Source: WTFY01 sp965220895
Lineage (GTDB): Bacteria; Pseudomonadota; Gammaproteobacteria; UBA4575
Direction: 5' to 3'
Assembly (NCBI GenBank): GCA_965220895.1
Contig: CBDCRF010000006.1
Coordinates: 36,561 to 100,560, forward strand
Length of the DNA stretch: 64,000 nt
The translations under genes were made by a program, and so were the position numbers. The notes under the pieces were generated by a model that was given only the letters and a program-made list of their open reading frames with translations, was not told where the DNA came from and made no database searches. How positions within the stretch are numbered: the first letter of the stretch is position 1; every line of letters begins with the position of its first letter. This document shows positions 15,260 through 23,443 of this stretch, in pieces.

Positions 15260-15529
15260 CTATACCCGTTCGCGGAATGCCTCTTCCTCCTGCATTGCCC
15301 GGCGAGCGGCAGCATAAATACGCGCAATATGCCAGGGCGTGAGCGAGTGGCAGCGGGTATAATGTCCCGCGATATTGTCGTACACCAGCACAGAAAGATC
15401 GGGCGCGTTGCCTCTAAATTCGACGATGATGGCGTTGTCCCGTACACCTTCAGCGGCAAACGCCTTGCATCGCACGTCCAAGAATACACGGCGAATAAAC
15501 AGGGTAACGCCTTGCAATTTAATTTTCAT
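15260..15529 (-). CDS. Hypothetical protein, 89 aa
   Basis: MKIKLQGVTLFIRRVF start after ACCCCGAAACAATG; an upstream in-frame ATG would include the leader. The sequence suggests a small alpha/beta domain ending in a helix RRAMQEEEAFRERV. Unknown family. Confidence 0.6.
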   Translation of the reverse strand: MKIKLQGVTLFIRRVFLDVRCKAFAAEGVRDNAIIVEFRGNAPDLSVLVYDNIAGHYTRCHSLTPWHIARIYAAARRAMQEEEAFRERV

Positions 15530-15580
15530 TGTTTCGGGGTTTGGGGTTTGCGTTCCGGGCGTTTCCCGCATCGCAATAGG

Positions 15581-15609
15581 AAGGTACGACAGAAAAACAA
15601 CAATGTCAA
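15581..15609 (-). promoter_or_regulatory. Promoter (minus)
   Basis: TTGACA, 17 bp ending CTGTCG, TACCTT; a variant leader hairpin GATGCGGGAAACGCCCGGAAC follows. Confidence 0.8.
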
Positions 15610-15733
15610 GGGAAAAATGTAAACTTTTATTTCCTTGCAGGGGCGTACATAAAGGAACGGGCGCGGGCGCGTGTGTGCGTACGCCCCCCCGGAGAAAAAA
15701 AGGGGCGGGGCAAAATTTATTTACGCTTTTCCC

Positions 15734-15762
15734 TTGACTTTATTGTTTTTTGTTTGTACCTT
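15734..15762 (+). promoter_or_regulatory. Promoter (plus) opening the rightward small-gene block
   Basis: TTGACT, 17 bp, TACCTT, then TTTGCAGATCGTTCGGG and the usual leader to ACCCCTTGACACATG. It is divergent from the minus promoter at 15581-15609. Confidence 0.8.
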
Positions 15763-15816
15763 GTTTGCAGATCGTTCGGGAAAGCCGGGCGGCATTCACG
15801 TAAAACCCCTTGACAC

Positions 15817-16260
15817 ATGGACATACGAAAAGAACTTGCGGCCCAGATCGATGGGCAGCTTTCCGCAATTGCGGAGGCTTACGACGCCTTTATGACGTAC
15901 CAGGCGGATCCCGAAGAGTACGCCGAGAGGTACGCGGCGGGCGAGTTTGCGGACTTGCCCGCGCCGGACGAAATGGACGATGAGGACGATATCCGGCAGC
16001 GGATGGAGGAGGACGTTCTTTCCGTCGAGGTGCGGAGCGGCTGGCAAACGATCGCGGATGATGTTTTGATCCCCGCCGAGGCGCGTTTTACAATGACGTT
16101 CGGCGGCCCCAACGTGGACATATACGCGGATATTGACGGGCACGGGGCGGAGGTAACGCGCATTGTTGGCGTGTGGGGCTCCGAGCGCGTAGAACGCGGG
16201 CTCCGGTATTCGGAACATGCGGACGCGCTGGCCTGGTTTGCTGGTCTATTCATTGCTTAA
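15817..16260 (+). CDS. Hypothetical acidic protein, 147 aa
   Basis: Acidic N-terminal half (PDEMDDEDDIRQRMEEDVLS) and a C-terminal part (FTMTFGGPNVDIYADIDGHG) that suggests beta strands; it might bind a ligand or mimic DNA charge. First gene of the rightward block. Unknown family. Confidence 0.65.
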   Translation: MDIRKELAAQIDGQLSAIAEAYDAFMTYQADPEEYAERYAAGEFADLPAPDEMDDEDDIRQRMEEDVLSVEVRSGWQTIADDVLIPAEARFTMTFGGPNVDIYADIDGHGAEVTRIVGVWGSERVERGLRYSEHADALAWFAGLFIA

Positions 16261-16265
16261 TTCAC

Positions 16266-16312
16266 GGGGGCGGGCGCGTTGCGTTCGCCCCCATAGCCCC
16301 CCCGAAGGAAAA
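16266..16312 (+). repeat. GC-hairpin module after a stop codon
   Basis: GGGGGCG pairs with CGCCCCC, then ATAGCCCCCCCGAAGGAAAAAAG. No T-run follows the stem, so a simple intrinsic terminator is unlikely. Confidence 0.55.
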
Positions 16313-16342
16313 AAGAAACCATTCACCTTGACCCCCGACACA

Positions 16343-16978
16343 ATGGAAATGCACGATTTTGACGACGGACGCGGCCCAGTAGCTGCGCACAGGCACAGCA
16401 ACGGCGGCGGTTGGGTTGCCGATACTGCGCACGTAGACGAGTCCGCATATGTCGGGCCTGATGCGCAAGTTTCTGAGGCGGCGCGGGTATCCGGCAAGGC
16501 GCGGATACTTGATGAGGCGCAGGTATTCGGCAAGGCGTGGGTATGCGGCGATGCGCAGGTATTCGGCGAAGCGTGGATATTTGAAGAGGCGGACGTGCTC
16601 GGCAAGGCGCAGGTATCCGGCAAGGCGCGGGTATCCGGCGATGCGCGGGTATCCAACCCTATAACCCCCACAGCGAAAAACGCCCAAACCCCTGATACAA
16701 TGGAAACGCACGATTTTGACGACGGGCGCGGCCCAGTACCTGCGCACAGACACGCGAACGGCGGCGGATGGGTTGAGGATACCGCTTGGGTAGACGAATC
16801 CGCATATATTGGCCCTGATGCGAAGATTGTTGGCAAGTCCCGCGTGTATGCTTTTGCGCGGGTAACCGGCGCATCTCATTTAGCTGGCAAAGTACGATTA
16901 ACTGCCTGTGAACGGATACACGATATGCGGGTATCCGGCAATGCGCGGGTATCCGGCAAACTTGCGCCCCTAACCTAA
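16343..16978 (+). CDS. Left-handed beta-helix hexapeptide-repeat protein, tandem fusion
   Basis: 211 residues made of two copies. Each starts with MExHDFDDGRGPV.AHRH and NGGGWV.DTA.VDESAY.GPDA, followed by hexapeptide repeats (ARVSGKAR.., AQVFGKAWV..) typical of trimeric left-handed beta-helices. The linker between copies (NPITPTAKNAQTPDT) is encoded by a normal intergenic leader (CCCCCACAGCGAAAAACG up to ACCCCTGATACAATG at 16700) that has lost its stop codon. Possibly a small structural or sugar-related protein; no acyltransferase residues were identified. Confidence 0.75.
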   Translation: MEMHDFDDGRGPVAAHRHSNGGGWVADTAHVDESAYVGPDAQVSEAARVSGKARILDEAQVFGKAWVCGDAQVFGEAWIFEEADVLGKAQVSGKARVSGDARVSNPITPTAKNAQTPDTMETHDFDDGRGPVPAHRHANGGGWVEDTAWVDESAYIGPDAKIVGKSRVYAFARVTGASHLAGKVRLTACERIHDMRVSGNARVSGKLAPLT

Positions 16979-16990
16979 CCCCCGGAAAAA

Positions 16991-17290
16991 ATGAAACTCC
17001 CGAAACTGATACAACCGCGCCCGAATGTCTGGATTGAGGCGGGCGAGGATCCGAACGACATGGCAAACCGCGAGCGCAAGCCCTATATCACGCGGGAACG
17101 CCGATGGAACGGCGAAGGCTTGCGCTATGTGCTTTGGGTTTTCGGCGTTGGCATCTGGTCTTATACGCGCCTGCATGATGCCCGCAGGGGCTGGGCGCGG
17201 CATGTCCCGAAGCAAACAGCGGAGAGGTTGCAGCGCGGGCGGGAGCGGGCTGCCCAGGCTGCCCGCTATGTGTGTAACCCCCCGCAGTGA
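16991..17290 (+). CDS. Hypothetical basic protein, 99 aa
   Basis: Aromatic beta stretch GLRYVLWVFGVGIWSYTRLH and an arginine-rich helix (AERLQRGRERAAQAARYV). It starts after ACCCCCGGAAAAAATG. Its end overlaps the C-run of the next module. Unknown family. Confidence 0.6.
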   Translation: MKLPKLIQPRPNVWIEAGEDPNDMANRERKPYITRERRWNGEGLRYVLWVFGVGIWSYTRLHDARRGWARHVPKQTAERLQRGRERAAQAARYVCNPPQ

Positions 17291-17325
17291 AAAAGAAAAC
17301 CCGAAACACAAAGCCCCCGAAAACC

Positions 17326-17781
17326 ATGACACGCAGATTTTACGAAGTGGCGGAAAACGTACGCCATGCGGTGGATAATTTCGCACACGGCGCAAACCGT
17401 GCGCGATGCGATACGACGCGCTATGCGGATACGCCGCGCGATTTTGTATTTAAGCCTTCGTTCGCCTATACGTGCGGTTTCTGGATTGTGCAGTATTGGC
17501 GACGGGGGCGGGCGCGGATTCGCCGCGTACGCCGCCGCGTTCGCGCTGCTGTGCTGGACACAATTCGGGCGCGTTACGCGCCTTGGGTCGTGTATAGTCC
17601 GACATATCGTAAGCCCACCGCGACGAGCTGGAAACTCCCTACGCCGCTAACAGGGCAAACGCTGGCAGCGCACTGGAGGGAGCGGACAGCGCACAAAAAC
17701 GCGCGGGATTATTGCGGATATGTGCGAACACGCCGCCGCCGTGCGGGAGAGTATGGGCGCGATGTGCGGCGTAGAGCATAG
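17326..17781 (+). CDS. Hypothetical arginine-rich protein, 151 aa
   Basis: Start chosen at MTRRFYEVAENV after the conserved CCCCCGAAAACCATG; the frame is open upstream through the module (KKKTRNTKPPKT). Rich in Arg (RRGRARIRRVRRRVR), so probably nucleic-acid binding. Unknown family. Confidence 0.55.
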   Translation: MTRRFYEVAENVRHAVDNFAHGANRARCDTTRYADTPRDFVFKPSFAYTCGFWIVQYWRRGRARIRRVRRRVRAAVLDTIRARYAPWVVYSPTYRKPTATSWKLPTPLTGQTLAAHWRERTAHKNARDYCGYVRTRRRRAGEYGRDVRRRA

Positions 17782-17834
17782 CCCCCCGGCAGTGGAAAAC
17801 GAAACCCCAACCCCAACCCCAAACCCCGAACGAC

Positions 17835-18356
17835 ATGAGCGCATTCTTGATGGACCCGTACGACATTGGCCGCCTGGCCGCCTATGCTGAGGATCGCTGC
17901 GAAATTGACAATGGCATCTTTTTTCCCAAAACTATCTCGGAAATGCTGCGAGAAGCGGAATTGCCCAACCTGGTCATTGTGCGCACGAACATTGCGCAAA
18001 TACTGGCGGCAGAAAATAACCGCAGCCTAAGTTGGCGTTACGAAGGTTTTAACGAGCCACGCGAGGATTTTATTTCCCTTTGCGTTGCGGAGGCGGAAAG
18101 GGAGTGGGAAGCGTCTGACTGGAAAGACCACCCGCTTGGCCATATGATTGGAACGTTGGAGTGTTGGCGGTATCAAGCCTGCGAGCATAAGGATTTTAAG
18201 AAAAGCGGCGCGTATAAACTCTATCAACATATTCGCTGGCATATGTTGAGGCATGCGGCGGAATCTCTGGGCGGCTTCCAGTGGGGGCGTTTGGAGATAG
18301 GTAGGGCGCAGGGCGAGGCAAGGCGCGAGAAAGAGAGACAGGCATACGCTGCTTGA
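17835..18356 (+). CDS. Hypothetical protein, 173 aa
   Basis: Predominantly helical (EDFISLCVAEAEREWEASDW, HIRWHMLRHAAESLGGF). Preceded by GCAGTGGAAAACGAAACC and repeated CCAACC. The reading frame of the upstream GTG mini-ORF is different from the gene. Unknown family. Confidence 0.65.
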   Translation: MSAFLMDPYDIGRLAAYAEDRCEIDNGIFFPKTISEMLREAELPNLVIVRTNIAQILAAENNRSLSWRYEGFNEPREDFISLCVAEAEREWEASDWKDHPLGHMIGTLECWRYQACEHKDFKKSGAYKLYQHIRWHMLRHAAESLGGFQWGRLEIGRAQGEARREKERQAYAA

Positions 18357-18406
18357 ATAGCCCCCCCGCAGTGGAAAACGAAACTTTAACCCCAAACCCC
18401 TGAACA

Positions 18407-18892
18407 ATGAACTTGCAACCCGCAGCATTTCCGTACACGTTCACCGCTTCTAACGGTTACGAATCCTGGGATATTGATGCCCGAAATTCGGAGGATGCGT
18501 TGGATCAAGCGATTGAGGACGTCAAGGAAAATAACGTTCCTGAAGACAGCTTCGATCAATGGAGTTGGCTTTTCAATGTCAAGATATACGACGAGGAGGG
18601 AGACCTGTTAGAATCTGAAGACGTGTCTGTGGACCCGCCTGAACCCGATTGCCCAGCGGGCGAACATGAATGGGTTTCGCCGCACGAATTGCTTGGGGGC
18701 CTGAAAGAAAACCCTGGCGTGTGGGGTAACGGGGGCGGCGTGATTATCCGGCAAGTTTGCCGCCATTGCGGGATATACCGCATAACGGACACCTGGCACA
18801 CTTGCCAACAAACTGGACAGATCTACGAGGCTGTATGCTACGAGGAGGCGGACACGGAAAGCGAGGAATGGCTTGAGGCTATGGAAGCCTGA
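18407..18892 (+). CDS. Hypothetical protein with CxxC...H.C zinc site, 161 aa
   Basis: The N-terminal half suggests a small beta/alpha domain; after an acidic stretch comes GEHEWVSPHELLGG and then VCRHCGIYRITDTWHTC, which can bind zinc. Acidic tail. A GTG mini-ORF encoding MENETLTPNP ends 4 bases before this ATG. Unknown family. Confidence 0.65.
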   Translation: MNLQPAAFPYTFTASNGYESWDIDARNSEDALDQAIEDVKENNVPEDSFDQWSWLFNVKIYDEEGDLLESEDVSVDPPEPDCPAGEHEWVSPHELLGGLKENPGVWGNGGGVIIRQVCRHCGIYRITDTWHTCQQTGQIYEAVCYEEADTESEEWLEAMEA

Positions 18893-18938
18893 CGCAGCCC
18901 CCCCCCGCAATGGAAAACGAAACCAAACCCCGAAAACA

Positions 18939-19193
18939 ATGGCAACATTCAGAGGCACACTGCAAGGCGGATCAGACAACCGAGATAGCAAGGTTGTTCA
19001 TCGTCTTGGGCAGACGTACATGGAGGCGAAGATACAAGCAAGTAACGCTGGCGTAGCTATCCAAGGCGTTAAGACTGCAAGCGGAAACAGATTCGATCTT
19101 TTTGTGATCGACGAAAAACGGAATAGCGTCCGCATTGCAAGCGTACAGGAAACACCCCATGGGCCAGTATGGCAATTGCTCGATCCTTCCTAA
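18939..19193 (+). CDS. Hypothetical protein, 84 aa
   Basis: Starts after ACCCCGAAAACAATG. The sequence (KVVHRLGQTYMEAKIQASNA, RFDLFVIDEKRNSVRIASVQ) suggests a compact alpha/beta domain. Unknown family. Confidence 0.6.
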   Translation: MATFRGTLQGGSDNRDSKVVHRLGQTYMEAKIQASNAGVAIQGVKTASGNRFDLFVIDEKRNSVRIASVQETPHGPVWQLLDPS

Positions 19194-19210
19194 CCCCAAA
19201 CCCCGATACA

Positions 19211-20446
19211 ATGGAAACGACAACCCCTGCAATGGAAAACGAAACCGTCAACATGGCGGCACTGCCCGGAAAGAAAGCCCTGGCAATGCTCCGGCGCGTC
19301 ATGCGCGTCATTCAAAAGGGCAAGGGCAAGCCGCTGCCCGTGCGCTTTGAGTTTGGGGACAATGCGCTAACGCTCACAGCGCAGCGTCAACTCAAAGCCG
19401 CTTCCCAGATGCAGGTATCTGTTCGCGCTGTTGTCGAGACTGCCGGGCAAACAGCATTCGTTGCCTGCATGCGGTCGTGCGCCAATACACTCGCTGAAGA
19501 AACGCCCAGCGAGTTGTTCGTTGAGCATACGCAGGGATCCGATGCTCGCTTTGTGCTGGATACGGAAACCGTGCACGGCCCCAAGCCCAGCATTATTTAC
19601 TGTCCTGCCCCGTTGGCGGAAACGGACCCCGACGACGTGAGGGCGCGCTTCCAACTTGACGGGCAAACGGTCAAGGATATTATTACCCGCATGGCTTGGA
19701 TGGCTTCCAAAGACGAGATGCGTCCGTCGCTACAAGGTGTTTGTTTGCGCGTTGCCCCTGACGCGATTACCCTGGTTGTTACCGATGGACACGTAATGCA
19801 AAAGCGCGAGGCGAGCGTGGACACGGAAATTAGCGATGGCCCTGTCGAGGTAATCATACCCGCTGAGGCGTTGGCTATCCTTAAGGCGTACATGGTGCGC
19901 GGGGAATCCGATGTCGAGGTAACCGTATCCGATCAACGCACAGTGTGGACGTTCGCCAATAAGGACTACAAGACAACGGTTGCGATTACCAATGTCGAGG
20001 ATAAATACCCAAATTACAGGGGGATCCTCGATGGCATTCAGTACTACCCGGAAACGGGCGTTGGCATTACGTTTGATCCCGCTGATATGCTGGAGGTAGC
20101 CAAGGTGCACAAGCGCGAAGCGCAATGGCGGGTAAACAGTGGCGCTGAGGATATTCAAGTAGGGTTTAGCGTTCTCCCTGAAAGCGTAACGCCATATCAT
20201 GGCGATGGCGGGGAGGTTGGCGCAGTATTGCCCGCACAAGTGTCTATGCCTGATCTGGAAAGGATGTACAGGGACGACGGCAGCTTCCGTATTGGCTTCA
20301 ACGCGCACTACGTGAGCAATCTGATGAGCGCAACGTTCGCAGGCATGGATAGCGTTACCTTCCTCATGGTGTCTCCTAACCAGGCAGCGTTGATCGAGAC
20401 GGAGAACGCTACGACGGTCATTATGCCTTTGATGCTGGGCCATTGA
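19211..20446 (+). CDS. dnaN: DNA polymerase sliding clamp-like protein 1 (DnaN family)
   Basis: 411 residues, near the bacterial beta-clamp length (about 370). Clamp motifs are clear in the central and C-terminal thirds: RPSLQGVCLRVAPDAITLVV then TDGHVMQ, VEVIIPAEALAILKAY, KYPNYRGILDG, FRIGFNAHYVSNLM and a terminal VIMPLML (usually YLVMPMRL). The first domain is more divergent. Beta clamps are dimeric rings that hold polymerase on DNA. Start uncertain: 19211 follows the leader consensus; 19232 and 19253 are in frame and the region still encodes the MENET word. A second, different clamp gene lies 1.6 kb downstream. Confidence 0.85.
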   Translation: METTTPAMENETVNMAALPGKKALAMLRRVMRVIQKGKGKPLPVRFEFGDNALTLTAQRQLKAASQMQVSVRAVVETAGQTAFVACMRSCANTLAEETPSELFVEHTQGSDARFVLDTETVHGPKPSIIYCPAPLAETDPDDVRARFQLDGQTVKDIITRMAWMASKDEMRPSLQGVCLRVAPDAITLVVTDGHVMQKREASVDTEISDGPVEVIIPAEALAILKAYMVRGESDVEVTVSDQRTVWTFANKDYKTTVAITNVEDKYPNYRGILDGIQYYPETGVGITFDPADMLEVAKVHKREAQWRVNSGAEDIQVGFSVLPESVTPYHGDGGEVGAVLPAQVSMPDLERMYRDDGSFRIGFNAHYVSNLMSATFAGMDSVTFLMVSPNQAALIETENATTVIMPLMLGH

Positions 20447-20453
20447 CTTTCAC

Positions 20454-20478
20454 GGGGGGCGGGTTCGCCCGTCCCCCC
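20454..20478 (+). repeat. GC hairpin with TTCG tetraloop
   Basis: GGGGGGCGGG, TTCG, CCCGTCCCCCC: an ultra-stable stem-loop directly after the first clamp gene, leading into GCAGTGGAAAAG. No U-run. Confidence 0.75.
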
Positions 20479-20518
20479 GCAGTGGAAAAGAAACCCGTTC
20501 ACCTTACTCCCAAACGCT

Positions 20519-20911
20519 ATGAAAATACGAGACATGATACAGGCCGCTTACGCAGAGTGGGAAGACGGCTGGAATTGGACGATGCAGGTCTACGATGATG
20601 ATAGCCGCATTAGCCCCGTGTACGCTGATTGCGTGGACGACCTGGGAACGCCTGATGAGTTTGCGGCCAAGTGCGGCATAACGCTTAACGAGGCGCAAGA
20701 AATTATCGACGAGTGGGCGACGTATGACAGCAATATAAGGGAGACAGCTGCCCGCGCCCGTGATGCCGCGCTGGACGCGCTGAAGACTGGCGACACATAC
20801 GACCTGGATTCAGCTGTGAGGGATCTTGCGTGGTATGGCGATGCCCTGATGTTCCAGGACGTCTTTGATCGTATCGACGAACTGGCCGAGTGGCTTCACG
20901 AGCGAGGATAG
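20519..20911 (+). CDS. Hypothetical acidic protein, 130 aa
   Basis: Acidic, with FAAKCGITLNEAQEIIDEWA, a possible short helix-turn-helix, and a helical C-terminus (VFDRIDELAEWLHERG). Unknown family. Confidence 0.65.
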   Translation: MKIRDMIQAAYAEWEDGWNWTMQVYDDDSRISPVYADCVDDLGTPDEFAAKCGITLNEAQEIIDEWATYDSNIRETAARARDAALDALKTGDTYDLDSAVRDLAWYGDALMFQDVFDRIDELAEWLHERG

Positions 20912-20947
20912 CCCCGCAATGGAAAAAGAGATTGTTTACATTTTTCC

Positions 20948-20976
20948 TTGACATTGTTGTTTTTCTGTCGTACCTT
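20948..20976 (+). promoter_or_regulatory. Promoter (plus)
   Basis: TTGACA, 17 bp ending CTGTCG, TACCTT, 30 bp before the next ATG; the mini-ORF MEKEIVYIFP ends inside the -35 box. Confidence 0.8.
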
Positions 20977-21005
20977 GTTGTCAATCACCCCGAACCCCAA
21001 AGACC

Positions 21006-21290
21006 ATGGAATTTGACATTATTACCGATCCCGCGGGCAAGAGCCACAAGGCAGCCATTAAGTTTCGTGGCATTTTTTATTCGCCGCTGGTGCTTGTATG
21101 TAGAGATCGCAGCCAACGTTCCCGCACGTACGTTTGGCTGTATGCTGGCGAGACATACGAAACTGCAATAATGCAGAAAAAGGTTGCCAAGGTACGCAGA
21201 AACAACAAGGCATACAAACTGCCTGTTGATTGGGGCCGCCTGCACAGGCACAACGTGCACGGCAAGCCTGGCGACGTATTCACTATGTAG
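21006..21290 (+). CDS. Hypothetical protein, 94 aa
   Basis: Beta-strand-rich (IKFRGIFYSPLVLVCRDRSQ, RTYVWLYAGETYE) with a basic centre (KKVAKVRRNNKAYK). Unknown family. Confidence 0.6.
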   Translation: MEFDIITDPAGKSHKAAIKFRGIFYSPLVLVCRDRSQRSRTYVWLYAGETYETAIMQKKVAKVRRNNKAYKLPVDWGRLHRHNVHGKPGDVFTM

Positions 21291-21300
21291 CCCCTGCACC

Positions 21301-21516
21301 ATGTACACAATCTTCCTCATAGGCAGAGCCAACCGCGTACTCAACGCAGCGTCTTTCGACACGCTGGAGGCAGCCCTGGAGTGGCCCGCTGAGAAGAACT
21401 ACCACCGCTTGAACCTGAAACGCTACACCTTCACGGTTGTTGAGCACGATGCGCCGGAGTCCACGCGCCCCGATCCTACCCTGATGCTGCTGTATTCAGC
21501 GTTCATGCCCCGCTAA
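21301..21516 (+). CDS. Hypothetical protein, 71 aa
   Basis: MYTIFLIGRANRVLNA; the sequence suggests a small alpha/beta protein. Starts 11 bp after the previous stop in the context CCCCTGCACCATG. Unknown family. Confidence 0.55.
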   Translation: MYTIFLIGRANRVLNAASFDTLEAALEWPAEKNYHRLNLKRYTFTVVEHDAPESTRPDPTLMLLYSAFMPR

Positions 21517-21535
21517 ACCCGAAACCCCCGAAACA

Positions 21536-21976
21536 ATGAAAACGCATTGCATACCTGTAGTATTTGTTGTACTGAAAGACGAAGAGGAAATAGGCCGAGT
21601 ATTGGCCCGTAAAGATCGAAGCCCATATCCGGGTAGTGCACCTTGGCGGGCGCAAGACGCTTTAGGGCGGCTCATATCAGAATTCCGTACGAAGCGGGAG
21701 GCTATTGAGGCTATACTCAAGGTGCGCTTTCCTTATTCCTCAAGCCTTGGCATGCGAGAAAACGTGCGCTGCACAGGTAGTTTGTACAGTGTCGTCAGAA
21801 ACGGGGCAGAGATAGGATTAGTTGGCGCGAATGTTTATCGTAAGCCGCTGTATCCTAATCGCGGCTGCTGGATTGCTCGCGATATTGCGTATCGAGTGAT
21901 AGGTATTCACATGACGCAGCGCGATGCGATCAATTGCGTTGTTGCAACGCACCTGCTTAAAGCCAAAGTTGCCTAA
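21536..21976 (+). CDS. Hypothetical protein with internal repeat, 146 aa
   Basis: Two similar halves: (VVLKDEEEIGRVLARKDRSP..APWRAQDALGRLI..KREAIEAIL) and (SVVRNGAEIGLVGANVYRKP..GCWIARDIAYRVI..QRDAINCVV). This looks like a tandem-duplicated small domain. Leader ACCCCCGAAACAATG. Unknown family. Confidence 0.65.
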   Translation: MKTHCIPVVFVVLKDEEEIGRVLARKDRSPYPGSAPWRAQDALGRLISEFRTKREAIEAILKVRFPYSSSLGMRENVRCTGSLYSVVRNGAEIGLVGANVYRKPLYPNRGCWIARDIAYRVIGIHMTQRDAINCVVATHLLKAKVA

Positions 21977-22020
21977 CCCCCGCAGTAGAAAACGAATCCC
22001 GTTCCCCAAACCCCTGAACA

Positions 22021-23370
22021 ATGAACACCTTCTCTATCCCTGCAACCACGCTGCTGGCCATGATGAAACAGGTCAAACGGGTTGTCCCGAAGACGGGCAA
22101 TATGCCCGTGTTGCGCAACATGAAATTCTCCTTCGAGGATGGCGTGTTGTCTGTTTCCGCGCAAGGAAACGAACAGGCCATAACATGCCGCAAGGCGGTA
22201 GCCGCCATTGGCAAAGGTGCTTTCCTCTTTGAGACGCAGAAAATGGAAAAAGCACTTGCTGCCCGCAAGAAGATCGATGTGATTGTTGAGATGCTGCCTG
22301 GCGGCAATCAGCATGGAATGGCGCGTGTTTCGTTCGGCAGCACGTCCGTTACCGTTGGAAGCATTGAGGCCGCTGAGCATTATCCCGCTGAGTTTATGCT
22401 TGACGATGCTGGGCAAACGTTCAGCATTGACAAGGGCGAGATGCGCAAGACTATGGACTATCTGATGCCTGCAATATCCAAAGATTGCTTGCGATATGCG
22501 ATGACGGGTATTTACATGGAGGCCAAAGACAACGCGCTAACGATGGCTGCCACGAATGGCTTTGTGCTTGTCGAGAGGCAAGTGCCTGCTGAGGCAAGCG
22601 AATCCGTTACTACGGTTGTCCCGGATGCCGCATGGAAGCTGCTGAAGGGCTGCACAGGAACGCACAAGACCGGGCGCGTGGAGGTAGACGTAGTGGATAG
22701 GTTTACGCGCTTTCGCTTCGATAATGGCGACATAGAGACGCATGTAGAGACGGTAAACATTCCGGAAAAATACCCGGATTACAGACAGGTCATTCCGTCC
22801 TTTAGCGAGCATGCCATGCGTACGGAGGCCGAAGCCACCAGGCTGGCCACGGAACTCAAGACGGTTATTCCATTCGCCAAGAACAGGTGCTGTGCTTCGT
22901 TTGACGACGAGCATGCCGTGAAATTCGAGGTGCTGCCGCCTGAATACGTCGTTGACGGCAACCATGGCGCGTCCGTGATCGTGAACAGCGGCCACGCCTT
23001 GGTGAGGCTGCCTGGACCCGCGGTAGAGTACAGAATGTCTTATGACGTAAACCTGCTTGATTACGTGCTATCTCTCTTCGATGGAGACATTGTATCTATC
23101 GAGGCAGACGAGGTGAAGCGTGGTACACTGATCCAGCAATTGGATTATGCTGAGCGCGACGTGCGTATGCGGGCGTTGCTGATGCCGAGCGTGGACCAGG
23201 GGAGAGAAGCTTACGGCTATGCGCTTCCCACGCCTGACGGTGAACGGATATGGACCCCCGCTGGATTCCCTAAAGGGTTCGCTGATGCGTACCGGGAGGC
23301 GGGCGAGCCGCTGATGGCCGATGCCGTTCTTGCCGAGGCTATCGCTCACGAGATAACGCCTGTCATTTAA
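22021..23370 (+). CDS. dnaN: DNA polymerase sliding clamp-like protein 2 (DnaN family)
   Basis: 449 residues. Three clamp domains can be followed: an N-terminal domain (IPATTLLAMMKQVKRVVPKT, LPVLRNMKF-like), a middle domain (FSIDKGEMRKTMDYLMPAIS, MTGIYMEAKDNALTMAATNG, VVPDAAWKLLKG) and a third domain (IPEKYPDYRQVIPSFS, VEYRMSYDVNLLDYVLSLFD, ALLMPS). After the usual terminal MP motif there is an extra tail of about 55 residues. Clearly divergent from the clamp at 19.2 kb, so not a recent duplicate. Confidence 0.85.
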   Translation: MNTFSIPATTLLAMMKQVKRVVPKTGNMPVLRNMKFSFEDGVLSVSAQGNEQAITCRKAVAAIGKGAFLFETQKMEKALAARKKIDVIVEMLPGGNQHGMARVSFGSTSVTVGSIEAAEHYPAEFMLDDAGQTFSIDKGEMRKTMDYLMPAISKDCLRYAMTGIYMEAKDNALTMAATNGFVLVERQVPAEASESVTTVVPDAAWKLLKGCTGTHKTGRVEVDVVDRFTRFRFDNGDIETHVETVNIPEKYPDYRQVIPSFSEHAMRTEAEATRLATELKTVIPFAKNRCCASFDDEHAVKFEVLPPEYVVDGNHGASVIVNSGHALVRLPGPAVEYRMSYDVNLLDYVLSLFDGDIVSIEADEVKRGTLIQQLDYAERDVRMRALLMPSVDQGREAYGYALPTPDGERIWTPAGFPKGFADAYREAGEPLMADAVLAEAIAHEITPVI

Positions 23371-23377
23371 CCCCACA

Positions 23378-23400
23378 GGGGGCGGGCACGGCTCGCCCCC
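23378..23400 (+). repeat. GC-hairpin module after second clamp gene
   Basis: GGGGGCG/CGCCCCC stem followed by ATAACCCCCCCCGCG. Same position relative to the stop codon as after the first clamp. Confidence 0.6.
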
Positions 23401-23443
23401 ATAACCCCCCCCGCGATATTAAAGAACCCCCTATCCCAGAACG

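Noticed and set aside
20454..20478. GC hairpins after clamp genes as intrinsic terminators.
   Set aside because: No U-run follows; the following sequence is C-rich then GTGGAAAA and the next gene seems co-transcribed.
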